DNA from: Spiroplasma cantharicola
Lineage (GTDB): Bacteria > Bacillota_I > Bacilli_A > Mycoplasmatales > Mycoplasmataceae
Assembly: GCF_001281045.1 (NCBI RefSeq)
Contig: NZ_CP012622.1
Location: 682,001-746,000, forward strand
Length of the DNA: 64,000 nt
Direction of reading: 5' to 3'
Part shown: in pieces, positions 33,178-43,194 of the stretch
Numbering within the stretch: the stretch's first letter is position 1
How the letters are laid out: each line of letters opens with the position of its first letter
Program-made: the position numbers and the translations under genes
The notes under the pieces: generated by a model
The model's database searches: none
Told to the model about the DNA's origin: nothing
What the model saw: the letters and a program-made list of their open reading frames with translations, nothing else

Positions 33178-33768
33178 TTAATTAATTTCAAACATTTCCA
33201 TAAATATTTGATAGACTTTTTCAAGATTATTTTTTTCAGTTGAAGATATTGCTAAAAATTTATCATCTGGAGATAAATTTAATGTAGTTTTAATTAATTT
33301 TTCATTTTTTATAATGTCGTTTTTTTTGCATTTATCTCTTTTAGTAGCGACTATAAATACTTTTATCTCATGATGTTTAAAAAAATTATACATTTCAACA
33401 TCATCTGTTGTTGGTTTGTGACGTAAATCAACTAGTTGACAAATAAATTTTAACTCTTCTCTATTGGTTAAATACTCATCCATCATTTTACCAAAAGCCA
33501 ATTTCTGATCACGATTTACTCTTGCATAACCATATCCTGGCGCATCAACTATTCTAAATTCACCATTATTAATATCAAAAAAATTTAATAATCTTGTTTT
33601 TCCTGGTGTTGAAGAAGTCTTTGCCAATTTATTTTGATTTGTAAGAGCATTAATAAAAGTGGATTTACCAACATTACTTCTTCCAATAAAACATACTTCC
33701 TTAATATTATCTTGCAATCAGCCACTTTTATTGGCAGCAGATGTAATAAACTTTGCTTGCTTTATCAT
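33178..33768 (-). CDS. engB: Ribosome biogenesis GTPase EngB/YsxC
   Basis: A 196-aa essential TrmE-Era-like GTPase for 50S assembly. G1 is GRSNVGKS at about residues 30-37, G3 is DAPG and G4 is TKRDK. The start is the ATG with a GGAG site; it adds the conserved N-terminal AKFITSAANKSGW before the G domain. Length is typical. It is followed upstream by a small coiled protein in the same direction. The 290 bases to its right (32888-33177 on the other side) hold no gene. Confidence 0.93.
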
Positions 33769-33791
33769 AATGTTTTATTCTCCACTTTTCA

Positions 33792-34148
33792 CTATAAAGA
33801 TAGAATTTTATCAATTTCTTTTATCATTTTTTCAAAATCTTCTGTTTCTTCAAACATTTCATCTCTTGCTTGTAATTTTTCATTACTTTTATTTGACATT
33901 TCTGACTCATATAATAGTCTTAATTTACCAACTAAATCTTCTTGTGTTTCAATTGTTTCATCTAAATACTTATTTTTCTCATTTAAAAACTTGTTACGTA
34001 ATTTACTACGTCCCCCGTTTTCTTTCAATGATTCCAAATAAGCAATTTCAAATTTCATGTATTTTTCATAATTTTTGTTTTTCATATCTTTTTTTGATTT
34101 TTCTGAAAATACTTTCTTTTCTTCATTACTTAAAATTTTCTTTAACAT
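33792..34148 (-). CDS. Small charged coiled-coil protein upstream of engB
   Basis: A 118-aa hydrophilic protein with very high Lys/Glu content, mostly helical by eye, no signal or membrane segment. The start is the ATG with a GAGG site at 34148; an earlier in-frame start has none. It ends 23 bases before engB and is probably co-transcribed. No family was recognised. Confidence 0.65.
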   Translation of the reverse strand: MLKKILSNEEKKVFSEKSKKDMKNKNYEKYMKFEIAYLESLKENGGRSKLRNKFLNEKNKYLDETIETQEDLVGKLRLLYESEMSNKSNEKLQARDEMFEETEDFEKMIKEIDKILSL

Positions 34149-34245
34149 ATTCGCACCTCGAATTTCATCATATATCATTATTATAGAACATTTTTTGATT
34201 AAAAAGTGCTTATTTATAGTTTATTTTTTTCAATATAACTAAATA

Positions 34246-34277
34246 AAAAAAGAATAGTAATTAAACTACTCTTTTTT
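34246..34277 (-). terminator. Terminator after SemiSWEET gene
   Basis: A 13-base arm pair with one mismatch (34246-34258 and 34265-34277) around a 6-base loop, with a T run on the minus strand. It overlaps the SemiSWEET stop codon and closes the fucosidase/GH170 operon. Confidence 0.65.
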
Positions 34278-34544
34278 ACTTTCTTTTAAACATATTATTT
34301 TAACAACTAAAATGATGGTTGAAAAAATAGCTTGAAATATATTTGTTATATAAACTTGTGGCTGAGGTATTGGAGTTAATAAACCATAAATAATTCAAAT
34401 TAATGAAGCAATAATTAAAATAATAATACTATAATAGGAAATATCCTTTGTATTTTTTGTTTTAATAACTTTAATTACTTGTGGAATTAAATAGACTGCT
34501 GTTAAAATCGTTCCAATTCAACCCATTATTTCATATATTTGCAT
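34266..34544 (-). CDS. SemiSWEET sugar transporter
   Basis: A 92-aa three-helix membrane protein with the SemiSWEET/MtN3 features: the PQ motif in YLIPQVIKVIKTKNTKDIS in helix 1, then IIYGLL and a third helix. SemiSWEETs dimerise and pass sugars down their gradient in either direction. The ATG overlaps the kinase stop by one base (TAATG), tying it to the fucosidase/GH170 operon. Since the operon already has a PTS for uptake, export of a released sugar such as fucose is a reasonable guess, though uptake is equally possible. Confidence 0.82.
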
Positions 34545-35371
34545 TACTTAATAATTACCTCATAATTTCTTTTGTTAAAACCGCTTATAAGTAAAGACTT
34601 ATAATATTTATTTTTTACCATTCCTCCAAAAATATACACTATATTTATTTTTTTATTTATTTTTGTTAAATCAATATATTCAAAGAAGTTTCTAGCTAAA
34701 ATGTCTAAAATACAATTAATTTCATTAATTAAAGCATTATAATTTTTAATTAAAATATAAACACTAAATTTTAGAAATTTGGACTTTACAGCATTTCAAT
34801 TTTTATAAAGTGTTTTAAGTTCTTCTATATCTTTAAAATTAAAATATTCCAAAGTATATTTTATAAAATTACTACTACTTTTTTCTCTTTCCTTATCTAT
34901 TATTGCGTATTTTATAAATTCCTTTGCAAATGTATATGCAGATCCCTCATCTGCAATTAAGGGTCCAAAACTAGACATAATTCGTTTCTTGCCTTTAACA
35001 TTTTCAATCATGACACTACCACTTCCTAGTGATATTGCTAAATAGCTTTCCTTTTCACAAAATAATAACTCTTGAATTTCAATATCAGTTAATATGTAAA
35101 TATTTTTTTTAATAATTTTATTATTAAAAATATTATATATTAGTTTATATTGTTTAAATTCCAAAATTCCTGGTGCTCCTAGATACAATTTTTCTAAACA
35201 GTATTCTTTATATTTTTGATAAATTTTGAAAAGTTCTGCTAAGGATTGATTAGTTTTTGTATATAAATTTACTCCATCAAAAATATCCTTCTTAATTATT
35301 TGCTTGTTAGCATCTAGTAAGTAGACTTTAGTAGAAGTAGCTCCACCATCAATTAATAGATTATATTTCAT
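34544..35371 (-). CDS. BadF/BcrA-type ATPase, N-acetylglucosamine kinase-like
   Basis: A 275-aa member of the ASKHA fold. The N-terminal phosphate loop DGGATSTKVYL is at residues 8-18, the second is SLGSGSVMI, and ADEGSAY matches N-acetylglucosamine kinases; a late FGGMVKN closes the fold. Members phosphorylate GlcNAc or other aminosugars. It follows the PTS EIIC gene by 7 bases, with an AAAAGG site. In the operon it could phosphorylate a sugar freed by GH170 or the fucosidase. Confidence 0.8.
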
Positions 35372-35378
35372 TTTTGAT

Positions 35379-37247
35379 TTAACCTTTTTTTTCGAATTTT
35401 CTATCTTTATTTTGCTTTTTATTAATTTCTTCTAAAGCAATCATTTTCATATATTCATGTACGGTTTTTCCTATTTTCTCAGCTTCTTTTTGAATATAAG
35501 CCTGCTCTTCTTTTAAGATTTGTTTATCTCAAGCTTTATAAAATGGAAATCATACTAATGTAGCAACTCCAGTACATATCAATGAAGTGGCAACTGCAAA
35601 TATACTATTACCACTTGAAAGAAATGCTCCAATTGGACCAGGTAAGGACCATGGTGCAACAGCAACTCAATGGATGCTAAATAAATTGACTAAAATTAAA
35701 GAAACAATTGCACAAATCATTGGAGCTATCATAAATGGAATAAATAAATAAATATTTAATACCACTGGAAAACCAAACATCATTGGTTCGGAAATATTAA
35801 AAACAGCTGGCACAAAACAAGCTTTTCCCATTGCTTTATTTTGCTTTGATTTAGAAAAAAACATACCACAAATTGCCAAGCCAATTGTAGACCCTGATCC
35901 TCCAATTCAAATAGTTCATTGATAATATTGTTCTACAAATTTATTTGGTACATCTCCAATCATTCCATTATTTCATCATTCAGAATTCTGAGCAATTGCA
36001 GGATATCATATCGGATAAGTTATAATTCCTGTTATTGCGCTTCCATGAATTCCAAATCATCAAAATAAGGAATTAAAGAAGATAATCATTATTACAGCTC
36101 CAAAATTATCATTTACTAATGAAGCTAAGGGTTTTAAAATATTATTTATTCCTGTAATTAAATCCACATTTGCGATATAGCCAATTAATATTACAAAAGT
36201 TGCGTAAATAATTGCTGGAATAATTGCAATGAATGAATTACTTACAGCTGGTGGAACACTTTTTGGTAATCTAATAGTAATTCGATATTTTTTAAATATT
36301 CGATATAACTCAACCATAATCATTGAAGTTATCATTGATACAAATAAACCCTGACTTCCTAAATCTGCTAAAGGTAGTGCAGTTCCACCCCCTTCCGCCA
36401 GTACTTCTGGTTTCACTCAGAGAATAAATCCAAGCATACCCATAATTCCAGACATTAATGAAGCCTCACCATAACTTTTACCTAAGTTTACTCCAATGGC
36501 AACTGATAGTGCAAGAGCCATAATCCCCATTGTTAATCCAGAGATTACAACCAATGCATGATCTAATACTTTTGGAAAATATGTATATAAATATGCATGA
36601 TCTGAATTTGGATCAAAATCTGTGGGAATACTTCTAATAACAGTAATAAAAGAAGCAATCATAATAAATGGAATTAGAGAACTAAAAGCATTTCTAATTG
36701 CCATTAAATGTTTTTGACTAGCAACTTTACCCAAAAATGGCATTACTTTACCATGAATATTTTTTGCACTTGTTGTAGTAGTATTTTTAAAATACCTCAT
36801 TGAGTTAATTTTACAACTATTTTTTAGTTGCTCAACTTCTTCTCTAAGTTGCTCTTTTCTTTTAGCATTAAATTTCTTTAATTCAATCAATTCTAATTTT
36901 TTTTCATCTTTTGTTAAGTTTTTAATTGTCTTTTTATATTTTCTTTTTTGCTTATTTATATCTTGAAAATAATTATTTTGTACTTCAATAATTTTTAGTT
37001 CAACAGCTTTTTGTTCTTGAACTTTTTTATATTTTTCAGGATTTTTTAAAGCTTTTAATTCTAAATTATGAGTAGCTTTAATAATTGAATATTGAGACTT
37101 GTATTGTTCAATTACTAATTCTTTTTCAAATTTTAATAATTGCTTATCTTTTAATTTATCTTTTTTTTCAATTTTTAAATCCACTAATTCTTTTTTTTGT
37201 AAGTCTTTAAACTTTTTAATTTCTAAATTCTTTTCTTCTTTTTTCAT
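35379..37247 (-). CDS. Lactose-family PTS EIIC with N-terminal coiled-coil extension
   Basis: A 622-aa permease. Residues 1-155 are an extremely Lys/Glu-rich helix without prolines until near the end, predicted by eye as coiled coil. A normal CelB-type EIIC of about 440 residues follows (RHLLGIRNG-like KHLMAIRNA, WWFGIHGSA, FNISEPMMFG). A strong AAGGAG site precedes the start, so the extension is really translated. EIIB and EIIA are separate genes in the same operon. A 27-bp perfect palindrome lies 45 bases upstream. Confidence 0.9.
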
Positions 37248-37291
37248 TAATACACTCCTTCCAATTTAAATTTTAGATGGAGTATCTATGC

Positions 37292-37318
37292 AAATTATTT
37301 CATAATATGAAATAATTT
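37292..37318. promoter_or_regulatory. Perfect 27-bp palindrome, candidate RpiR operator
   Basis: Arms AAATTATTTCATA and TATGAAATAATTT around a central A, between the RpiR gene and the EIIC gene. A near-identical palindrome stands before the first gene of the same operon (41478-41502). The shared core is TTATTTCAWANTWTGAAATAA. Two matched sites flanking one regulon strongly suggest the operator of the RpiR encoded between them. Confidence 0.65.
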
Positions 37319-38143
37319 CTAAATAAGATTATCAGACTTTATTAACTTACTAATTCTTTCTTTATTTAATAAAGCGTGAAAAATTGACTTGAGTATAAAT
37401 AAAACTGTCAATTCACTTGATTGTCTATTTTCAATAATGCTTTCATTTTCACCAATTCTAATTACAATATCATCTTTTGAAATTAAATTTGAAACATCAT
37501 TTCTTGTTATTATTATTTTTCGAATATTTTTCTGATTAAGTTTTGTAATAATTTTTTCAAAAAAACTACTCGATAATGAATAACTGATAATTAAAACACA
37601 GTCTGATTCATTAATTATATTAGAGTAAGCAAGTTGTTGATCAGTGTCTTGAGAAAAAAATGTTCTAAGATTAACTCTTAAAAGTCAATCTATAAATAAA
37701 TGAACCAAAAATATATTGCCTCCCTTGGCAAACATAAATATATTTTTAGAATTTTCAATAACTTCCTTTGCTTTCATTATAGCAACTCTATTTATTTTTG
37801 CTGTCTTTTCTAAACTCAATTTAGTTATATCTGCTAGTTTATCTATAGAATTTGCTTCACTTGAAAAATTAAACTCTTGATTTTTCAAATTAATTGTTTG
37901 CAAATATTGATTTTCTAGCTTTAATGATATATTTAGACTTTTAAAACCATTTAAGCCTAACCGCTTACAAAATCTTGTCACTGTTGAAGGGCTGGTAGAA
38001 GTATTTTTTGAAATATCAAAAATGGTATACTTTTCCAATACCATATATTTTTCTAACAAAAAATTAGCAATTACTTGAAAACTTATATTCTCAGAATATT
38101 TTGATATGTCTTTAATTTGTTCTAATGTATTTTTCTTATTCAT
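37319..38143 (-). CDS. RpiR/MurR-family transcriptional regulator
   Basis: A 274-aa regulator: helix-turn-helix at about 1-80 (TSPSTVTRFCKRLGLNGF) and SIS domain at about 110-260 (FAKGGNIFLVH, IISYSLSSSFF). It lies inside the fucosidase/GH170 operon after EIIA, and its stop codon adjoins the 27-bp palindrome that precedes EIIC. It most likely binds that palindrome and its twin in front of the fucosidase, sensing a sugar phosphate. Confidence 0.9.
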
Positions 38144-38149
38144 ATTTAA

Positions 38150-38461
38150 TTACTTTTTGCCTTTATATAAATCAATTATATAGTCTAAAAGTTCTAAAAT
38201 AACAAGAGCATTAGAAAAATGGTCTTGTGAATGAATAAAAAGAGTTTTTATATCTCAGCTTTCTCCTTGAGCTTCTCTTGAGATTATTTGAGCATGTAAT
38301 CTATGAGCTTCATTTAATTTTGATTTTGCCTTAATAGCCAATTCCTCAGCTTTAACTATGCAACCACTCTTTGCATTTTTAAGAGCTAGAAATGCTATTC
38401 CTTTTGCCTCACCAGAAATACCAATTAATTCCATACTTATTTCTATTGTTTTTTCTTCCAT
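38150..38461 (-). CDS. PTS EIIA component, lactose/cellobiose family
   Basis: A 103-aa helical EIIA with the active histidine in LFIHSQDHF (about H78). It is paralogous to the EIIA at 9.7 kb: both open EISMELIG or VSMELIA and share the SQDH motif. A GGGGAG site inside the end of the GH170 gene drives it, one base after that stop. It serves the EIIB and EIIC of the same operon. Confidence 0.92.
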
Positions 38462-38462
38462 T

Positions 38463-39569
38463 TTAAACTCCCCTAAATTTAAACTTATCTCAACCTTGTA
38501 ATATACTCAAGAGAAGTAAATCATAATCCTTAATTGAACCGATATAATTTGCTGTATTTCCTAATTGAGTGTAATTATCTTTAAGTATTATTATTAATTC
38601 TCTTTGATAATGAGAATTGTTTTTATTAATAATGCATACATCTCCTCTATTTAATTTAATTTTAATATTATTTGTCTTTATTTCATCTTTGAAATCAACT
38701 CTAGTAAAAGTTGATCTAACAAAATCTTCATTTAAATCTCCTCTTCAAAAATGATTTTCATAGTCTAAAATTTTTTTCTCAATTACTAATAGATTTTTAT
38801 CTAATTTAATATCAAACTCAAACTTATCTATTTTATTTACTTCTGCAAAATTAATTATTTCTTCTTCGCTCATAGCTTGATTACCAACTATCACTGTTGA
38901 GATAAGACCAGTTGCAAAAAGAAATTTTGCTTGACTTCTTATTGGTAAATTTCTAGTTTTTTCAATTGTTACTAAATTATCTACATCATAATTTTGCGGA
39001 CCTTTATTTCCAAAATTAGAACCTACAAATGCGGAAGAATGTATCCCTAAATCTACAAAGCGTTTTGTTGTTTTTCAAAAAAAATTAAATGATAATCCAC
39101 TATTTTTTAAAGGATAAAAATTATGACAACCAAACAAATTTTGCCTCTTAGGTTTATAATCCAAAACATTATTAATAAAATTATCATTATTACTTATATT
39201 TAATTGAATATCTAAATCTGATTCATTAAATGTTAAATCAGCTACCTCTTTTGGTAAAAGTGGAGAATCTAATCTCACACAAGATACACCAATTTTTTTA
39301 AAGAAATTAAGTTCATTTATTGAAAGTTCTAATAAATTTAAAGCATTATCATTAATATCTAAAATAATATAAAAACCAATCTTATTAGCATTAACGCATA
39401 TATATTTATATAACTCTAAAATCTCATCTTTTTCCTTTTTATTAAAATGAATAATTGACATAAATAAATTATTAATTCCTTTTTTATAACATTTATTTAA
39501 ATAATCAATTGTTTCTTTTTTGGAAAAATGTTCAGGATATATTGATATTCCTAATTGTTTTTTAAACAT
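38463..39569 (-). CDS. GH170 6-phosphoglycosidase family protein (MupG/DUF871)
   Basis: A 368-aa paralogue of the 12.6-13.7 kb protein. It shares the opening LGISIYPE, the mid-barrel HNFYP, and a C-terminal beta domain with FWRGDLNEDFVRST matching FIRGDLSQNILRST. The family founder MupG cleaves MurNAc-6P-GlcNAc. In this operon it may cleave a phosphorylated disaccharide after fucose removal. It overlaps the upstream membrane-protein gene by one base (TAATG). Confidence 0.85.
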
Positions 39570-39874
39570 TATAATAAATCTCCTTTTCTTTTAAAGATAA
39601 TACGTTTTCTAGTTTTATAATATGAAACTCCTAAAATAATTCCTAAAATAATTCCTCAGGATAATGAGATTATTATTGCAGTTATTAAAGTATTTGAAAT
39701 TATTATTAAACAGAAAACAACAATTAAAATTCCAATTATTGTAAAGCAAGGTGTAATAATTCACAAACTGGGTCTTAAATCGTTATTTTCACAATATTTT
39801 AAAGACATTCAAAAAAATATTAAAAAACTAACTGCTAATAAAATTCCCGTTAATATATAATATCAAACTGGCAT
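39569..39874 (-). CDS. Small membrane protein beside PTS EIIB
   Basis: A 101-aa protein with three or four hydrophobic segments and a basic tail. No family was recognised. Its ATG directly follows the EIIB stop (TAAATG) and its own stop overlaps the GH170 start by one base. It occupies a place like that of the small membrane proteins next to EIIC in the first GH170 operon. Confidence 0.7.
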
Positions 39875-40189
39875 TTATAAACCTAAAATCCTTAAAATTC
39901 GCTCAAACAATATTTCTACGTTTGATGATGCATATTCTTTAGATTGTATTTGAATTAAGGGAACTTTTTTATCTTCTAAAGCATCTTCAAAGTCATCAAA
40001 ATGCATACTCAAATGAGGTGCAAATAGAATTAAATCATACTTATTTGCTAACTCAAGTATGTTATCTTTTCCAAATCCACCTTCATCAAATTTTAAATTA
40101 TACTCTTCTCCTAATTCATTTAATCTTTTAGAAATTATTGAACTACTATAACCACCTGAACATAATATTAAACCTTTTATTTCTTTCAA
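39875..40189 (-). CDS. PTS EIIB component, lactose/cellobiose family
   Basis: A 104-aa EIIB with the phosphocysteine C10 in LILCSGGYSSS. It begins with TTG rather than ATG: a GAGGAGGA ribosome site lies at the right distance (7 bases) and no ATG is available. The site overlaps the end of the fucosidase gene, two bases away. It transfers phosphate to the sugar imported by the coiled-coil EIIC of this operon. Confidence 0.9.
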   Translation of the reverse strand: MKEIKGLILCSGGYSSSIISKRLNELGEEYNLKFDEGGFGKDNILELANKYDLILFAPHLSMHFDDFEDALEDKKVPLIQIQSKEYASSNVEILFERILRILGL

Positions 40190-40191
40190 AA

Positions 40192-41424
40192 TTATTCCTC
40201 CTCTATTTTAATTACACGCACGATAGTGTTTATTCCATAATCAAATGATTTAATTTTAATTAGCAACTCATTTTGTTTTTGTTCAAAGTCAACTTTTTCT
40301 GAATTATCTAAATATGAAATATTTTTAATATTTAATTTTTTTTCTAAATTGTATTTTCTAATTTCTTGAAATTCTCCACCTAAGTGAATTTTTTTTACAT
40401 GTCCTCCTGTTGTGACATTATAGGCAAATAAATAATAAATATGATTTTTTTTAACAATAAAATCTTCTTCTAATACATATGTTAATTCATAGTCACCAAT
40501 TAAACTATAGCCATATTTTTTAACTCAATAGCTAAATTTTTTAACTGTCTCTATTTCTAGATTAATTAAATCTCCCTTTTTGTTGACTGATAAATTTAGT
40601 AAGTAATTGGCTTTTTGTTTTCTAGCCATCAAAAATTTTAGAATTAATTCTTTAACAGATTTAAAATTAAAATCTTCTTTAGCATATCCTCAGTGATCAT
40701 TAAAAGTTTGACAAGTTTCAGCAGCAAGATCTCTTGAAAAAATTGAATAGTCAATTTTTTTTAAATGTCCTTGTTCAAAAGTAATTGAATCAACTTCTGG
40801 ATGTTGTTCCTTTCCAGCATTTAAAAGTCCTGAATTATTTATAATCATTGCATTTGGATTATACTTTCTAATTATTTTATATAACCTGTCTTCTTTTCAA
40901 TCGTTATTTTTTTTATTTCAATTACCATCAAATCAATATCCCTTTACATTAGGGTATTTTTTACATAAATATTCAATATTTGAATGCATATATTCTAAAT
41001 ACTCATCAAAATTTGTCTCATAACTTGGGTGACTTCAATCCCAAGTTGCATAATATAAATAAGGATCAATATTAGCCTTATTACATTCATTAATAAATTC
41101 ACTCAAAATATCTTTTGTTTTAGTAATTGAAATGTCATATAAACTAATGCCATTTGAATCATATAATGCAAAACCATCATGATGTTTCGTTGTTAAAGTT
41201 ATATATTTAAAACTATTCTCCTTAGCAAATTTAACTATGCTTTTAATATTTAATTTTAAATCAGTCTCATTAAGTTTTGGAAAAAGTGATAGATAATCAT
41301 CAGTTGATAGGTTATACATTTTCATATATCATTCGCCTTTTTCTAATTGATTATACAAACCATAATGAATAAATAAACCAAGACCATATTTTTTAAAATT
41401 TTTAACTCTTAGTATCTCTTTCAT
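40192..41424 (-). CDS. Alpha-L-fucosidase (GH29)
   Basis: A 410-aa intracellular glycosidase of the GH29 type, without signal peptide. Visible are LGLFIHYGLYNQ, TLTTKHHDGF and the nucleophile aspartate in GYWFDGNWN. GH29 enzymes release alpha-linked L-fucose with retention. It is about 40-60 residues shorter than many homologues, ending with a short beta domain. A GGAGGT site precedes the start. It heads the PTS/GH170 operon, so its substrate is probably a fucosylated sugar phosphate brought in by the PTS. Confidence 0.88.
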
Positions 41425-41477
41425 ACTACCTCCATAGTGATTATATTTTCAATTTCTTATAAACATGGAATTATGAA

Positions 41478-41502
41478 ATTTATTTCAAAGTTTGAAATAA
41501 AT
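41478..41502. promoter_or_regulatory. Perfect 25-bp palindrome, candidate RpiR operator
   Basis: ATTTATTTCAAA-G-TTTGAAATAAAT, 53 bases before the fucosidase start. It matches the palindrome at 37292-37318 in its TTATTTCA...TGAAATAA arms. A TATAAT on the minus strand (41445-41440) lies between it and the gene. Confidence 0.65.
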
Positions 41503-41600
41503 ATCAAAATTGAAAATAAAAAAAAGAAACTGTAAAAATTTCTTAAAGTTAATATTTTATAAACAAATGATTTTTAATGAAAATATCAGTAAATTTTTTA

Positions 41601-42143
41601 CTAATTAATTTTTTTTAAATAATCATAAAGCCCTAAGTTGTATTTTAATTTAATAATATCTTGATATTCTTTTTCATCTTTATATGTAATAAATATTAGA
41701 GTTCTTTTAAAATTGTGAGTTATTTCAATAATATTTTCTAAAGTAATAATTTCATTAAATAAAAATAACTGACTATCATGAACAAATGCAATTATAGAAT
41801 TTTGCTTAATATTTAATAAAATTATATATATAAGTACTTGAATTGTATAAATTAAGTAATAAATTGTAAAACCAAATCCAAGATATTTCATATTTTTAAA
41901 GACTAGATTTATAATAAAAAAAACTGTTAATGATAAAAACATTAATGTAAAACCAATTAATAGATAATATACAAAAAAATTATTTAATTTCTTATTAAAA
42001 TACTTATTTTCTACTTTTAAAGAATTCATTTTTCTAAGCCTGTTTGAGTATAAAATGAAAAAATATACTAGAGTAATTGAAGTAAATATAGAGAAAATAT
42101 ACCCACTAATTACACTACCACTTCAGATATTTGAATATATCAT
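41601..42143 (-). CDS. Membrane protein of unknown function
   Basis: A 180-aa protein with three hydrophobic segments in the first 115 residues (about 12-33, 55-80, 85-110) and a cytoplasmic-looking C-terminal third (HNFKRTLIFITYKDEKEY). The start is the upstream ATG with an AAGGAG site; an internal ATG at residue 39 lacks a good one. It is preceded in the same direction by another single-pass protein whose C-terminus is similar in style (DNDKYIILLEDFD). Their function is unknown; both C-termini look like small beta domains. Confidence 0.7.
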
Positions 42144-42149
42144 GCTTAA

Positions 42150-42683
42150 TTATCTCCTTTTTATTAATTCTTTAATGGTAAGAAATAAATCAAAATCTTC
42201 TAATAAAATAATATACTTATCATTATCAACTTCTAATTCAATATATTTATTTCAAATTTTATTAACATAAATAAGTAAATAATTGCAGAATACGATGTCT
42301 TTTAAACTATATTGAAAATACTGATTTTTTAATTGAATCATTAATCTTTTGTTTGTAATATAAATTGAAAAGTTAATATCAGACTCTTTTAATTCTTTCT
42401 TGTAATCTTCTTTTTCTTTTTGATTTTTTAACTTTATTTTATACAATTGCAATTTATCACTAAAAAAATAACATTCTTCACCTTTTGGTAATTCAAAATC
42501 AATATCAACCTTTTTAATTTTGAATTCATCTTTCAGTATTTTTATTTGTTCTTTTATTTTAAAATTCTCACTTTTAAAACTCTTATATTTTTCTTTAAAA
42601 ATTAAAGCTAATGTTCCTGTTACTAATATCATAATTAATCAGATTAAGACTATTATAATTACTGCAACATTTCTACTTGTCAT
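42150..42683 (-). CDS. Single-pass membrane protein of unknown function
   Basis: A 177-aa protein with one N-terminal membrane helix (about 7-28), a charged coiled stretch (about 30-60), and a soluble domain. Its last third (KRLMIQLKNQYFQYSLKDI) resembles small PH-like beta domains. It ends six bases before the start of the next membrane protein, with which it forms a pair. No family was recognised. Confidence 0.65.
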
Positions 42684-42769
42684 AGTCCTACCTAACCCCT
42701 TTTGTTAATATATTATAACAATTATAGTTTTATACTTTTCAAGTATTTTCTAAAAAAGACAATAAAAAA

Positions 42770-42791
42770 AGTCCAGACCTAAATCTGGACT
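42770..42791 (-). terminator. Stem-loop terminator
   Basis: AGTCCAGA/TCTGGACT, 8-bp GC-containing stem with a 6-base loop, followed by an A-rich (T-rich on minus) stretch. It lies downstream of a weak 63-85 codon frame (42800-43057, minus) that I could not support as a gene. The stretch 42684-43159 holds nothing else I can name. Confidence 0.6.
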
Positions 42792-43159
42792 AAAACTATT
42801 TAAGGGTAAAATAATTTTAAATTTAACAACTTGAATTGTTCTAGGTACTTATTTGCTTTTTTCAAAGCATTTTTACAAGTAGCATTAACTTGTAGTTTCC
42901 TGATCCCACCCTTACACCCTTTTGTTCTAACTAATAGATTAGAACAAACAAGAAAACTTGGAGATTTTGTTAATTTGATTAATAAAATCAATACCTTTAT
43001 AGAATAATTCTTTTGATATGCTTTTTTTTCTGATATATTGCAAGTCCTAAAAGAACTTTACATTCTTTATTATTGATTATTTAAATAAATAATCAATAAT
43101 AAATTGATAACATAAAAGAGTTTTTATATTTTTTTTTTATTTTTATGTTTAAAAAAAGA

Positions 43160-43187
43160 TTGCAAATATTATTTTTTTTGATATATT
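43160..43187 (+). promoter_or_regulatory. Promoter of candidate non-coding RNA
   Basis: TTGCAA (43160-43165), a 16-base spacer and TATATT (43182-43187). Transcription would begin near 43195, exactly at the base of a 9-bp stem-loop. Confidence 0.5.
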
Positions 43188-43194
43188 TATATTA

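Noticed and set aside
33634-34186. Long plus-strand open frames opposite engB and the coiled protein
   Set aside because: They are mirror frames of the minus-strand genes, rich in Phe/Leu/His, with no ribosome site.
42800-43057. A 63-85 codon frame on the minus strand ending just before a terminator
   Set aside because: It has only a TTG start, no clear ribosome site, odd composition and no recognised similarity; the terminator alone is not enough to call a gene.
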